From Sphingopyxis terrae subsp. terrae NBRC 15098 (GTDB lineage: Bacteria > Pseudomonadota > Alphaproteobacteria > Sphingomonadales > Sphingomonadaceae): a DNA stretch of 64,000 nt. Positions 1 through 8,550 of the stretch are shown piece by piece; position 1 is the first letter of the stretch, and the number at the start of each line of letters is the position of its first letter. The notes beneath the pieces were generated by a model, which was not told the origin of the DNA, made no database searches, and saw only the letters and a list, made by a program, of their open reading frames with translations. The position numbers and the translations under genes were made by a program. The stretch is from positions 2,799,001-2,863,000 of the forward strand of contig NZ_CP013342.1 in the NCBI RefSeq assembly GCF_001610975.1, read 5' to 3'.

Positions 1-837
1 GCGAAGGACTGGGTTGCGATCCCGACGTCGGATCTGCTCGTGATGGACCTTGCGCCCGACGCCAAGGGCAAGGCGCGCCGCGTAGTCCTCCAGCTGATGC
101 CCGCGCCGTTCAGTCAGGGTTGGATCGGCAATATCCGCAAGCTCGCCGCCGCTCACTGGTGGGACGGCACCAGCGTCAACCGAGTGCAGGATAATTATGT
201 CGCGCAGTGGGGGGACGCGACCGAGAAGAAGCCTTTGCCCGAGGGTTTGGTAACGGTACCGGAGAGTGAATATTCGGTACTGCCCCACATCTTGGTGGCT
301 CATGAAACCCGTAGTCCGGCCTTGCCGCCGTCCCCGCACCGATCGCGCGGCGATGCGTACGCAGAATTCACCGGTTTTGTCGCAGGCTGGCCTGTCGCCT
401 ATGATCATCAGAGCGAATGGCCCATTCATTGCTATGGGATGGTTGGCGTCGGCCGCAACATGTCGCCCGATACCGGTTCGGGCGCCGAGCTTTATGCCGT
501 CATCGGCCACGCGCCGCGCCACCTCGACCGCAATATCGCGCTCGTCGGCCGCGTGATCAGCGGGATCGAGTATCTGTCGAGCCTGCCGCGTGGCACCGGG
601 CCGCTCGGCTTTTACGAGGATGAAGCCGAGCGCGTCGGGATCCGCTCGATCAGGCTTGCCAGCGACCTGCCGGCGGCGGAGCAGCCGCGCTTCGAATATC
701 TGTCGACCGACAGCGATGCCTTCACCGACTATGCCGACGCCCGCGCGAACCGCCGCGATCCCTTCTTCATCCGCCCTGCGGGCGGCGCTGATATCTGCAA
801 TATCCCCGTGCCGATCCGGCCCATCGCGGCGAAATAG
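1..837 (+). CDS. Cyclophilin-type peptidylprolyl isomerase, 5' end cut by window
   Basis: The frame is already open at base 1 (first codons read AKDWVAIP), so the N-terminus, and probably an export signal, lies outside the window; 278 codons remain. The order of elements fits the cyclophilin fold: a W-x-GNIRKLAAAHWWDGTSVNRV segment matches the family's 'NF..L...G.YDG..FHRV' strand-helix, followed by a QWGD equivalent of QGGDP. Later, ELYAVIGHAPRHLDRNIALVGRVISG matches the 'FFI....PHLDG.YTVFGRVI.G' region. Family proteins catalyse cis-trans isomerisation of Xaa-Pro bonds. The fold assignment is fairly secure. Several canonical active-site residues are replaced (for example QWGD for QGGD), so catalytic efficiency is uncertain. 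The DUF1905 gene follows after 6 bases, suggesting co-transcription. Confidence 0.82.
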   Translation, partial: AKDWVAIPTSDLLVMDLAPDAKGKARRVVLQLMPAPFSQGWIGNIRKLAAAHWWDGTSVNRVQDNYVAQWGDATEKKPLPEGLVTVPESEYSVLPHILVAHETRSPALPPSPHRSRGDAYAEFTGFVAGWPVAYDHQSEWPIHCYGMVGVGRNMSPDTGSGAELYAVIGHAPRHLDRNIALVGRVISGIEYLSSLPRGTGPLGFYEDEAERVGIRSIRLASDLPAAEQPRFEYLSTDSDAFTDYADARANRRDPFFIRPAGGADICNIPVPIRPIAAK

Positions 838-843
838 GCGCGC

Positions 844-1158
844 GTGGAAGATTTCACCGTCACGACGCCGCTCTGGCGCTGGCAGTCGGCGACCGCGCCC
901 GCAGCCTGGTTTTTCCTGACCATCGCGGGTGAGGCGGCAGACGGGATCCGCTTCGCAGCGATCGGCGGACAGTGGCTCGACGGCCGCAAGGGATTCGGGT
1001 CGGCAAAGGTCCGCGCGACCGTCGGTGATACCTGCTGGAATACGTCGGTCTTCCCGCACAAGGAAAGCGGCGGCTGGCTGCTGCCGGTCAAAGCGGCTGT
1101 GCGCAAGGCGGAGGGCTTGGCGGAAGGCGACGCGGTAACGGTGACGGTCAGTCTTTAA
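844..1158 (+). CDS. DUF1905 domain protein
   Basis: A 104-residue protein starting at a GTG six bases after the isomerase stop. Nearly the whole length is a DUF1905 domain: aromatic W-FFLTI strand near residue 22, then GFGSAKVRATVG, the W-x-TSVFP motif near residue 60, and the closing AVRKAEGLAEGD-x-V-x-V strand. The family is a small beta-barrel of unknown biochemical role. No signal peptide or membrane segment is seen, so it should be cytoplasmic. Tight spacing behind the isomerase gene suggests one transcript, but gives no functional clue. Its 3' end overlaps a small opposite-strand gene by 11 bases. Confidence 0.8.
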   Translation: MEDFTVTTPLWRWQSATAPAAWFFLTIAGEAADGIRFAAIGGQWLDGRKGFGSAKVRATVGDTCWNTSVFPHKESGGWLLPVKAAVRKAEGLAEGDAVTVTVSL

Positions 1159-1291
1159 GTGCGTCGCCGGACTTTTCGTCGTGCGTCCGGGCTTCGCGCG
1201 TCTGCGCCTTGCGCTTGCGCAGGTTCGCGCGCAGCGCTTCCGCAAGGCGGCGTTCGCGCTCCAAATCGGCGGGGGAAGGCGTCTTGGACAT
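1148..1291 (-). CDS. Small basic protein, 47 residues
   Basis: A short reading frame whose product begins MSKTPSPADLERERRLAEAL and continues with a basic run (ANLRKRKAQ) and an acidic end. It is predicted to be a charged, mostly helical cytoplasmic peptide. Sphingomonad genomes, as I recall, carry similar short 'MSKTPS..' proteins, often unannotated. An alternative start four codons upstream (1303, adding MDAA) is possible; neither has a convincing ribosome-binding site. It is convergent with, and overlaps by 11 bases, the DUF1905 gene. The function is unknown and could relate to RNA or protein binding given its charge, but that is a guess. Confidence 0.55.
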   Translation of the reverse strand: MSKTPSPADLERERRLAEALRANLRKRKAQTREARTHDEKSGDALKD

Positions 1292-1338
1292 TGCTGCGTC
1301 CATGCCCGCGAATTCGGCAAAAGGTCAAGCCTCGCACC

Positions 1339-1367
1339 TTGACAGGCGCGGGCCGCCCCGCCATAGG
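1339..1367 (+). promoter_or_regulatory. Putative sigma-70 promoter of tRNA-Thr
   Basis: A perfect -35 hexamer TTGACA lies at 1339-1344. After 17 bases there is a weak -10 match (CATAGG, 1362-1367). The predicted start would be about 35 bases upstream of the tRNA. The -35 is clear and the -10 poor, so this is a moderate call. Confidence 0.4.
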
Positions 1368-1409
1368 CCGCGCCTGCCCAGCGAGTGCGACGCCGCTCCG
1401 GGCCCGGAT

Positions 1410-1484
1410 GCTGCTGTAGCTCAGTGGTAGAGCGCACCCTTGGTAAGGGTGAGGTCGAGAGTTCAATCCTCTCCAGCAGCACCA
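1410..1484 (+). tRNA. tRNA-Thr (anticodon GGT)
   Basis: The acceptor strands GCTGCTG (1410-1416) and CAGCAGC (1474-1480) pair perfectly and are followed by discriminator A and an encoded CCA (1482-1484). The D-arm TAGCTCAGTGGTAGAGC is canonical. The anticodon stem CACCC/GGGTG encloses the loop TTGGTAA with anticodon GGT, decoding ACC/ACU threonine codons. The T-arm contains GAGAGTTCAATCCTCTC. No variable-arm extension is present. It stands alone between the small basic protein gene and the YqiJ-like gene. Confidence 0.96.
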
Positions 1485-1585
1485 TTCCCGATCTGACGAA
1501 TGAGAATGGTTGTGATTGCCGGCATCCTTGCCGGACCGCCGGAGCGTGACTTGCAATGGCGGTTGCGACCCGCCAAGACGTTGCG

Positions 1586-2209
1586 ATGGTCGATCAAATA
1601 TTCGCGCCCGAAAACGCCGTATTCAGTGCAGCGCTCCTATTGATGCTTCTCGTCGGCGCCATGCAGGTAACTGGATTGGTCGGTGACCTCGATGCTGCGG
1701 ACCTGGACGCCGACGGCGATGTGGGGCTGGCCGACGCCGTTCTGGCATGGGCGGGTATCGGCCGGGTGCCGCTATTGATGTGGCTGGTGATCTTTCTGGC
1801 GCTGTTCGGAGGTCTGGGGCTTGGGCTGCAGCAGTTGATGACGGCGCTAACCGGAGGCCCGGGTGACAATTTTCTCATGGTGCCGATTACGGCCGTCGCT
1901 GCCTTGCCGCCTACCGGAGTCGCGGCGCGCTTGGTCGGTCGGATATTTCCGTCCCTGGAAACCACAGCGATCGACCGCGACGAGCTTGTCGGCCTTTACG
2001 CTGAAATAAGCATCGGAACAGCCCGCGCGAGCAATCCCGCACGGGCACGCGTTGTCGATGCGCACGGGCAGGCGCATCAGATCATGGTCGAACCGGATAC
2101 CGACGATCAGAAATTCGAGACGGGGGAAACCGTCCTGCTGGTAAAGCGCGACGGTGAAATATTTAAGGCCTATTCCCGGGGCGATTTTTATTTACCGCGG
2201 CTCGACTGA
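1586..2209 (+). CDS. YqiJ-like membrane protein with OB-fold (NfeD-related)
   Basis: About 207 residues from the ATG at 1586 (MVDQIFAPEN); an ATG at 1556 would add ten unlike residues. The N-terminus holds a hydrophobic segment (AALLLMLLVGAMQVTGLV), then a second helix after GRVPLLMW with conserved GLQQL, and a third near ITAVAALPP. The soluble C-terminal part is a small beta-barrel with ARVVDAHGQAH and TGETVLLVKRDG, as in the C-terminal OB domain of NfeD-type proteins. E. coli YqiJ has the same layout (including the 'IGRLP' to 'IGRVP' match) and is encoded next to the flotillin YqiK. Here too a flotillin gene follows after 63 bases, so the two probably act together at membrane microdomains. 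Confidence 0.82.
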   Translation: MVDQIFAPENAVFSAALLLMLLVGAMQVTGLVGDLDAADLDADGDVGLADAVLAWAGIGRVPLLMWLVIFLALFGGLGLGLQQLMTALTGGPGDNFLMVPITAVAALPPTGVAARLVGRIFPSLETTAIDRDELVGLYAEISIGTARASNPARARVVDAHGQAHQIMVEPDTDDQKFETGETVLLVKRDGEIFKAYSRGDFYLPRLD

Positions 2210-2272
2210 TCGTAAAGTCCCGTGAGGGGCCTTCCGCTTTCGGAAAGCGAATCAACAGCAACGGGTGCTTGA

Positions 2273-3979
2273 ATGATCGAAATTGCTATTTACGCGGGGA
2301 TCGGCTTTGCCGTTCTACTGATCCTTGGATTGATCATTACGCGGCTCTATCGCCGTGCAACCAAGGAAATAGCCTTTGTCCGGACCGGGTTCCGAGGCGA
2401 GCGTGTTGTTATGAACGGCGGCGCTCTGGTTTTACCGGTGCTGCACGAAACCATGCCGGTCAACATGAACACCGTCCGGCTTGCCGTGGAGCGCAAGAAT
2501 TCCGACGCGCTGATCACGCTCGATCGTTTGCGGATTGACGTGAAAGCGGAATTCTATGTCCGGGTCAGGCCCGACGCGGGGTCGATTGCGATGGCGGCGC
2601 AGACGTTGGGATTGCGCACGATGCAACCGGAAGCGCTGAAGGATCTTGTCGAAGGCAAGTTCGTCGATGCGCTGCGTTCGGTTGCGGCGGGCATGACGAT
2701 GAATCAGCTGCACGAACAGCGCGCAGATTTTGTGCAGAAGGTGCAGCAGGTCAGCTCGAACGATCTTGCCATGAATGGCCTTGAACTGGAATCGGTGTCG
2801 CTGACTGGCCTCGATCAAACTTCGATCGAGCATTTCAATGCGAATAATGCCTTCGATGCCGAGGGCCTGACAAAGCTGACCGAGCAGATCGAAGCCCGGA
2901 AAAAGACGCGCAACGACATCGAGCAGGATACGCGCGTCCAGATGGAGAGTAAAAATCTGGAGGCTGAGCAGAAATCGCTCGAAATTCGCCGCGAAGAGGA
3001 ATTCGCCAAGCTGGGGCAAGCGCGTGAAATTGAAATTCGCCGGGCCGAACAGGCGGCCGAAATCGCGCGCGAGCAAGCCCAGCGCAATCAGGAATCCGAA
3101 AATGCGAGGATTCAGGCGAAGCAGTTGATCGACGCCAAGCAGATCGAAGCGGATCGTGCCATCGAGGAGGCGCGGATTGCGCAGGAACAGGCTATCGAAC
3201 TGGCGCGGCAGGAGCAGCAAATCCTGATCCAGAACAAGAGCCGCGAAGAAAGCCAGGCGCGGGCCGAAGCTGATGCCGCGCGTGCGCTCGCGGTGGCGGC
3301 GGAGGAACAGGTCGCGACGTCCCGTGAAACCGAGGTCGCGGAGCGTTCGAAGCGGATCGAACTGATTGAGGCGGCGAAAGAGGCCGAGCGTCAGGCCATT
3401 TCGGTAAAGGTGGAAGCTGAAGCCGAGAAGGAAGCCGCCGCGAACCGCGCGGCTGCATTGCGGCTGGAGGCCGAGGGTGAGGCCGAAGCCGAAAAGCTGC
3501 GTGCGGAGGCTGCACGCGTCCGCTTCGAGGTCGAGGCGGCGGGTCAGCGCGCAATCAACGAGGCGGCAAATATTCTCTCGTCGAACCAGATATCGCTTCA
3601 GACCAAAATGGCATTGCTCAAGGTGCTGCCCGAAGTGGTCCGCGAGGCCGCTAAGCCAATGGAGGCGATCGATTCGATCAAGATCGTACAGGTCGATGGT
3701 CTTACCCAATCGGGAGGTGCCCCGCTGGCCGGCGATGGGCCGACGGGCGGGAGCGGCAACCTGGCAAGCAATGCCGTCTCAGCAGCGCTCGCCTATCGGG
3801 CACAGGCACCGGTCATTGACGGTTTGATGAAGGAACTGGGCTTCGATGGCGGTTCGCTCGATGCACTGGTTAAGGGTGCAACCGAGCTTGAAGAGAATCC
3901 GGCGCCGTCGCCAGCGCGTTCGAACCGGAAGGGATCGCCTAGCCGCACTGCGGCGGGCGATGGAGGCGATGAAGGCTGA
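2273..3979 (+). CDS. Flotillin (YqiK family)
   Basis: A 568-residue protein. It begins with one membrane segment (IAIYAGIGFAVLLILGLIIT) and a basic patch, so the bulk faces the cytoplasm. A Band-7/SPFH domain follows (about residues 30-190; VRTGFRGERVVMNGGALVLP, then RLRIDVKAEFYVRV). A very long Glu/Ala/Arg-rich coiled coil spans about residues 200-430 (repeated EIRR, REQAQR, AEAEK patterns). A tail from about residue 480 is Gly/Ser rich. Flotillins form large oligomeric rings that organise membrane domains. The partner YqiJ-like gene lies directly upstream and is likely co-transcribed. Length and architecture match YqiK-type flotillins rather than the shorter FloA/QmcA types. Confidence 0.9.
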   Translation: MIEIAIYAGIGFAVLLILGLIITRLYRRATKEIAFVRTGFRGERVVMNGGALVLPVLHETMPVNMNTVRLAVERKNSDALITLDRLRIDVKAEFYVRVRPDAGSIAMAAQTLGLRTMQPEALKDLVEGKFVDALRSVAAGMTMNQLHEQRADFVQKVQQVSSNDLAMNGLELESVSLTGLDQTSIEHFNANNAFDAEGLTKLTEQIEARKKTRNDIEQDTRVQMESKNLEAEQKSLEIRREEEFAKLGQAREIEIRRAEQAAEIAREQAQRNQESENARIQAKQLIDAKQIEADRAIEEARIAQEQAIELARQEQQILIQNKSREESQARAEADAARALAVAAEEQVATSRETEVAERSKRIELIEAAKEAERQAISVKVEAEAEKEAAANRAAALRLEAEGEAEAEKLRAEAARVRFEVEAAGQRAINEAANILSSNQISLQTKMALLKVLPEVVREAAKPMEAIDSIKIVQVDGLTQSGGAPLAGDGPTGGSGNLASNAVSAALAYRAQAPVIDGLMKELGFDGGSLDALVKGATELEENPAPSPARSNRKGSPSRTAAGDGGDEG

Positions 3980-4088
3980 CGGAGCGAAGACGCCCGCCGT
4001 CGGGCCTAATGGGGGTTGGACACATGCCGCTGTTCGGATCGGCGTATCGTCGCTAGGGAAGGGGAATTGCTGCTGGGAGTGACGGATC

Positions 4089-5171
4089 ATGGCGAGTGAG
4101 GGTGAAGGGCGGGGCGCGGACGGGCGTTGGTCCTTTCTGGTCATCCTGATCGCCATCTCGGCTGCTTTTGCGCTCGTTCTGTGGCCATTTCTGACGGCCA
4201 TCCTCTGGGCGGTGATCGCGGCGATTCTGTTCACGCCGGTCTATCGCCGCTTGCTCGCGCGCATGCCCCGCTGGCCGAACAGCGCCGCCTTGCTGACCCT
4301 GCTACTGATCGTTGGGATCGTCATCCTGCCGGCGGCGATCCTGAGCGTGGCGCTGGTCGGGGAGGCGACGACGGTCTATCTGCGCATCCAGTCGGGTGAT
4401 ATCGACATTGCGCGTATTTTCGCGACCTTGTTCGCCGGACTGCCGGGTTGGGCGACGACCCTGCTTGCCAATCTGGGAGTCAAGGATCTCGCCGACGCGC
4501 GCGACATCTTCGGATCGGGCGCGGCCGACGGCGTGCGCGCGGTGCTGGGGCAGGCGCTGCTGTTCGGCCAGAGCATATTCGGGTTGCTCGTGAAGTTGAG
4601 TGTCGTGCTCTATCTCTCCTTCTTCCTGCTGCGCGACGGCGATGCGTTGCAGCGCCGTGTTGCGGCCGCCGTGCCGCTGCGCGCCGACCAGCTTGGCCTC
4701 CTCGTCGACCGTTTCATCGTGGTGGTGCGCGCGACGATCAAGGGCAGCATCGTTGTCGCGATCATCCAAGGGATGATCGGCGGGACGGTGCTGTGGATGC
4801 TCGGGGTTGAGGCGCCGCTGCTCTGGGGCGTGCTGATGGGCGCGGCATCGTTGATTCCCGCGGTGGGAACCGGACTCGTCTGGGTACCGATGGCGCTCTA
4901 TCTCTTTTTCAGCGGGGCAATCTGGCAGGGAGCGGTGCTCGTTTTTTGCGGCCTCTTCGTCATCGGCATGGTCGACAATCTGCTGCGCCCGATCCTGGTG
5001 GGGCGCGAGACGCGCATCCCCGATTATGTCGTGCTGATCACGACACTGGGCGGCCTGCAATTGTTCGGGTTTCACGGCATCGTCATCGGGCCGGTGATCG
5101 CGGCGATGTTCATCGCGGTTTGGGATATAGCTGCGCAGATGCGCGGCGAAGCCCTGTCGCCGCCGGCCTAG
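4089..5171 (+). CDS. AI-2E family transporter (PerM/YdiK-like permease)
   Basis: A 360-residue integral membrane protein with about seven to eight hydrophobic helices. These are a pair near the N-terminus (FLVILIAISAAFALVLW and FLTAILWAVIAAILF), one near residue 75, and a cluster in the second half (ISIFGLLVKLSV, GMIGGTVLWMLG, GAASLIPAVGTG and others). The PAVGTGLVWVP motif and the closing 'DNLLRPILVG...PDYVVLITTLGGLQLFGFHGIVIGP' block are diagnostic of this family. Despite the family name most members are not proven autoinducer exporters, so the substrate is unknown. A GGGAG lies about ten bases before the ATG. It follows the flotillin gene by 109 bases and could be in the same unit. Confidence 0.88.
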   Translation: MASEGEGRGADGRWSFLVILIAISAAFALVLWPFLTAILWAVIAAILFTPVYRRLLARMPRWPNSAALLTLLLIVGIVILPAAILSVALVGEATTVYLRIQSGDIDIARIFATLFAGLPGWATTLLANLGVKDLADARDIFGSGAADGVRAVLGQALLFGQSIFGLLVKLSVVLYLSFFLLRDGDALQRRVAAAVPLRADQLGLLVDRFIVVVRATIKGSIVVAIIQGMIGGTVLWMLGVEAPLLWGVLMGAASLIPAVGTGLVWVPMALYLFFSGAIWQGAVLVFCGLFVIGMVDNLLRPILVGRETRIPDYVVLITTLGGLQLFGFHGIVIGPVIAAMFIAVWDIAAQMRGEALSPPA

Positions 5172-5181
5172 CGTCCTGACC

Positions 5182-6060
5182 CTAGATCTTCGCTTCGAGC
5201 AGCCAGTCGTGAAACAGCTTGACCGCGGGCTGGCGCAGCGCGCGGGGGCGGCAGACGAACCAGTAGCTGTAAGGGCTGTCGACGTCGAAATCGAACAGAC
5301 GCACTAGCCGCGGATCCTGCGCGTCGTCGAAATGATGACCGTGCATGAAAGCGACGCCGATGCCTTGTGCTGCAGCCTCTAGCATCAGCGGTCCCGAATC
5401 GAAGAAATCGGTCCCCATCGGTTCGAGATACGGCATGCCGATCGCATTGCGCCATTCGTTGAAGGTTTCAGGCATTTCGCGGTGCAGCAGGATCGTCGCG
5501 CGCTGCAGCTGTTCGGGCACCGCGATCGGGCGCTCGCCATCGGTCAGCCCCCGTGCAGCAATCGGGAACACCTTGTCCTGATCGAGCCGGGCGGCATAAA
5601 GTGCGGGATCAATTGCGCGGGCAAGGGCTATCGCAGCGTCGATGCCTTCGCCGAGCCGCGCTTCACCGTGCGACAGCGTGTCGATGTCGATGTGCAGTTC
5701 GGGATGCGCGCGGCGCAGTTCGGGCAGGCGCGGGAACAGGCGCTGCTGCGCAAAGAGCGGAAGCACGTTGAGGTGCAGGCGGACCGACGCGTCGGGGCTG
5801 CCGACCTGGCCGATAACGCTGCGTAGTTCGTCGAGGATGGGCGACAACTGGTCCTGCAGGTCGCGCCCTGCCTCGGTCAGTCGCAGCCCATGATGATGGC
5901 GGTCGAACAAAGGTCGACCGACGGCATGCTCTAGCGTCTGGATACGGCGCGATAGGGCAGGCATCGAAAGGCCAAGCTCGCTCGCGGCGGCCTTCACCGT
6001 GCCATGACGGGCAACCTCCAGAAAGGCTTCCATACTGCTGAGGGGAGGAAGGCGTGGCAT
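5182..6060 (-). CDS. LysR-family transcriptional regulator
   Basis: A 292-residue regulator from the start at 6060 (MPRLPPLSSM). The N-terminal winged helix-turn-helix spans about residues 5-65 (LSSMEAFLEVARHGTVKAAA, SELGLSMPALSRRIQTLE, then GRPLFDRH). A LysR substrate-binding domain follows (about 90-285) with strands such as RLHLNVLPLFAQQRLFPRLP. The C-terminal 'YWFVCRPRALRQPAVKLFHDWLL' is typical of GcvA-like members. Its gene is divergent from the CDC48-type ATPase, with 149 bases between the two starts, so it might autoregulate or act on that neighbour. The inducer is unknown. Confidence 0.9.
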   Translation of the reverse strand: MPRLPPLSSMEAFLEVARHGTVKAAASELGLSMPALSRRIQTLEHAVGRPLFDRHHHGLRLTEAGRDLQDQLSPILDELRSVIGQVGSPDASVRLHLNVLPLFAQQRLFPRLPELRRAHPELHIDIDTLSHGEARLGEGIDAAIALARAIDPALYAARLDQDKVFPIAARGLTDGERPIAVPEQLQRATILLHREMPETFNEWRNAIGMPYLEPMGTDFFDSGPLMLEAAAQGIGVAFMHGHHFDDAQDPRLVRLFDFDVDSPYSYWFVCRPRALRQPAVKLFHDWLLEAKI

Positions 6061-6158
6061 GATCTGTCTCGATGGCGATGATGACATGCGTGTCAATCCC
6101 GCGCCAGACTTTTGTGCAGTGCGGCATGATTGGTCGGCGGTCCGAGGGTCGCAAATCG

Positions 6159-6184
6159 GGAACTGCCGTCCTATCTCTGCCGTT
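6159..6184 (+). promoter_or_regulatory. EcfG-type general stress promoter of the CDC48-type ATPase
   Basis: GGAAC at 6159-6163, exactly 17 bases, then CGTT at 6181-6184. This is the published consensus for alphaproteobacterial EcfG (general stress sigma factor) promoters, without a mismatch. The predicted transcript would begin near 6190, leaving a leader of about 20 bases that contains GGGAGA (6198-6203) before the TTG start at 6210. The fit in sequence, spacing and position is very good; activity is inferred. Confidence 0.68.
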
Positions 6185-6209
6185 CTGAACTCTTTGTGGG
6201 AGATTGGCG

Positions 6210-8534
6210 TTGGCCGACGCACCGGTAAAAGAAAAGCAGGTCAAGCTTCAGGTGGCGACTCTGCGCGCAGAAGAAAGCGGCGCGGGGATCGCCCGGATTC
6301 CGCGCACCGCAATGGTCGAACTCGGCGTGACCGAGGGCGATGTCATCCAGATCAGTGGCAAGCGCGACACCGCGGCGCGTGTGGTCGCACCGTACGCCGA
6401 GGATGAGGGGATCGAGGTGATCCGCCTCGATGGTCTGCAACGCGCCAATGCGGGCGCCGGCGCGGGCGATATGGTGCACCTGAGCCGGGTCGAGATGCGG
6501 CCCGCGACACGCGTCGTTTTCGCGCCTGCACAGGAAAATCTGCGGCTGCAGGGCTCGGCCAATGCGCTCAAGCGCAGTTTCTTCGGCCGTCCGCTGGTCG
6601 CCGGCGATACGGTCGCGACCGCCGGGCAACAGCGCGTTCCCGCAGGCGATATGCCGCCGCAACTGCGCCAGATGCTCAACGCGCCCGCTTATGCGCTCGC
6701 CGAGGTGCGCCTGCTTGTTGTCTCGGCGAACCCGAAGGGCGTCGTGTTCATCGACGAAAGCACCGAAGTCGAGCTGCTGCCCGAATATCAGGAACCGCAG
6801 GACGCGCGGCGCACCGACGTTACCTATGACGATCTGGGCGGGCTTGGTGACACGATCAATCAGCTGCGCGAGATGGTCGAGCTGCCGCTGCGCTATCCCG
6901 AACTTTTCCAGCGGCTCGGCGTCGATCCGCCGCGCGGCGTACTGCTCCACGGCCCGCCGGGAACCGGCAAGACGCGGCTTGCGCGCGCTGTTGCGAACGA
7001 AAGCGATGCGCAATTCTTCCTGATCAACGGGCCGGAGATCATGGGCAGCGCCTATGGCGAGTCCGAAAAGCGCCTGCGCGAGATTTTCGAGGCCGCGACC
7101 AAAGCCGCGCCGTCGATCGTCTTCATCGACGAGATCGACTCGATCGCGCCGAAGCGTGGCCAGGTAACCGGCGAGGCCGAAAAGCGCATCGTCGCGCAGC
7201 TTCTGACGCTGATGGACGGGCTCGAACCGCGCACCAATCTGGTGGTCATTGCGGCAACAAACCGCCCCGACGCGATTGACGAGGCGCTGCGTCGTCCTGG
7301 CCGCTTCGACCGCGAGATCGTGATCGGTGTGCCCGATGAGAGCGGGCGCCGCGAGATACTCGCGATCCATACCCGCGGCATGCCGCTGGGTGACGACGTC
7401 GATCTGGGCGAGCTTGCGCGCACGACCTTTGGTTTTGTCGGGGCGGACATGGCCGCGCTGACGCGCGAGGCGGCCATCGAGGCGGTGCGGCGGATCATGC
7501 CCAAGCTGAACCTTGAGGAAGGAACGATCCCGCCCGAAGTTCTCGCGGAATTGCGCGTGACGCGCGACGACTTTCTGAATGCGCTGAAGCGCGTCCAACC
7601 GTCGGCGATGCGCGAGGTGATGGTGCAGGCGCCGAAAACGCGCTGGAGCGACATCGGAGGGCTCGACGCGGCGCGCGACAAGATGATCGAGGGCATCGAA
7701 CTGCCGCTCAAACATCCCGAAGCGTTCCGCCGGCTGGGTATCCGCGCCGCCAAGGGCTTTCTGCTCTACGGCCCGCCAGGCACGGGTAAGACCTTGCTGG
7801 CAAAGGCGGCGGCGCGCGAGTCGGATGCGAATTTCATTGCGATCAAATCGTCCGATCTGCTGTCGAAATGGTATGGCGAGAGTGAGCAACAGATTGCCCG
7901 GTTGTTTGCACGCGCCCGCGCCGTCGCGCCGACGATCATCTTCATCGACGAACTCGACAGCCTGGTGCCGGCGCGCGGCAGCGGAACGTCGGGTGAGCCG
8001 CAGGTGACCGAGCGCGTCGTCAACACGATCCTGGCCGAGATGGACGGAATCGAAGAGATGCAATCGGTGATCGTCATCGGCGCGACAAACCGCCCGAACC
8101 TGATCGATCCCGCGCTGCTCCGCCCGGGACGGCTCGACGAATTGATCTATGTCTCGGTTCCGAATGCCGAGGGACGGAGGCGCATTCTAGAGATCCATAC
8201 CGCCAAAATGCCGCTCGCCGACGATGTGTCGCTCGACGCCCTCGCCGAGCGCAGCGACCGCTTTACGGGCGCCGATCTGGAGGATCTGGTGCGCCGGGCG
8301 GGGCTTGCCGCGCTCAAGCGATCGATCGCGAGCGATCTCGTCACCATGGCCGATTTCGAAGCTGCGCTGAAGGATACCCGAGCTTCGGTCACGGAGGCGA
8401 TGGAGCGCGACTATGAAAAAATCCAGGGCGAGATCAAGCAGCAGGCGATGAGCATCGACCCGATCGGCTTTTTCGCGCCCGGCATGCTGAAACCCGTTCG
8501 CGAGCAGAAGCACGCCGATGATGCGAAGGGCTGA
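6210..8534 (+). CDS. CDC48/VAT-type AAA+ ATPase
   Basis: A 774-residue protein resembling archaeal VAT and eukaryotic p97. The N-domain (about residues 10-185) has the double-psi barrel hallmark [20 protein letters not shown]. Two AAA+ modules follow. D1 has Walker A GPPGTGKT at about residue 248, Walker [15 protein letters not shown], and the second-region [21 protein letters not shown]2 has GPPGTGKT at about 521, [14 protein letters not shown] and [20 protein letters not shown]. The D2 pore loop reads KWYGESE. Such enzymes thread or unfold protein substrates. The start is TTG at 6210, chosen because GGGAGA sits six bases before it; an upstream TTG at 6204 is too close. A perfect EcfG-type promoter precedes it, pointing to induction in general stress. 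No C-terminal HbYX motif is seen; it ends DDAKG. Confidence 0.92.
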   Translation: MADAPVKEKQVKLQVATLRAEESGAGIARIPRTAMVELGVTEGDVIQISGKRDTAARVVAPYAEDEGIEVIRLDGLQRANAGAGAGDMVHLSRVEMRPATRVVFAPAQENLRLQGSANALKRSFFGRPLVAGDTVATAGQQRVPAGDMPPQLRQMLNAPAYALAEVRLLVVSANPKGVVFIDESTEVELLPEYQEPQDARRTDVTYDDLGGLGDTINQLREMVELPLRYPELFQRLGVDPPRGVLLHGPPGTGKTRLARAVANESDAQFFLINGPEIMGSAYGESEKRLREIFEAATKAAPSIVFIDEIDSIAPKRGQVTGEAEKRIVAQLLTLMDGLEPRTNLVVIAATNRPDAIDEALRRPGRFDREIVIGVPDESGRREILAIHTRGMPLGDDVDLGELARTTFGFVGADMAALTREAAIEAVRRIMPKLNLEEGTIPPEVLAELRVTRDDFLNALKRVQPSAMREVMVQAPKTRWSDIGGLDAARDKMIEGIELPLKHPEAFRRLGIRAAKGFLLYGPPGTGKTLLAKAAARESDANFIAIKSSDLLSKWYGESEQQIARLFARARAVAPTIIFIDELDSLVPARGSGTSGEPQVTERVVNTILAEMDGIEEMQSVIVIGATNRPNLIDPALLRPGRLDELIYVSVPNAEGRRRILEIHTAKMPLADDVSLDALAERSDRFTGADLEDLVRRAGLAALKRSIASDLVTMADFEAALKDTRASVTEAMERDYEKIQGEIKQQAMSIDPIGFFAPGMLKPVREQKHADDAKG

Positions 8535-8550
8535 CGCGAAGCGCTAATGC

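Noticed and set aside
2432-3709. Long open frame on the minus strand opposite the flotillin gene
   Set aside because: It mirrors the repetitive coiled-coil codons of the flotillin, is rich in Leu/Arg/Phe without any family motif, and has no ribosome site. It is a GC-rich antisense shadow.
6171-8063. 630-codon minus-strand frame opposite the CDC48-type ATPase
   Set aside because: It is rich in Arg/His/Gln typical of antisense of a GC-rich gene. The plus-strand frame has complete Walker motifs, so this one is not a gene.
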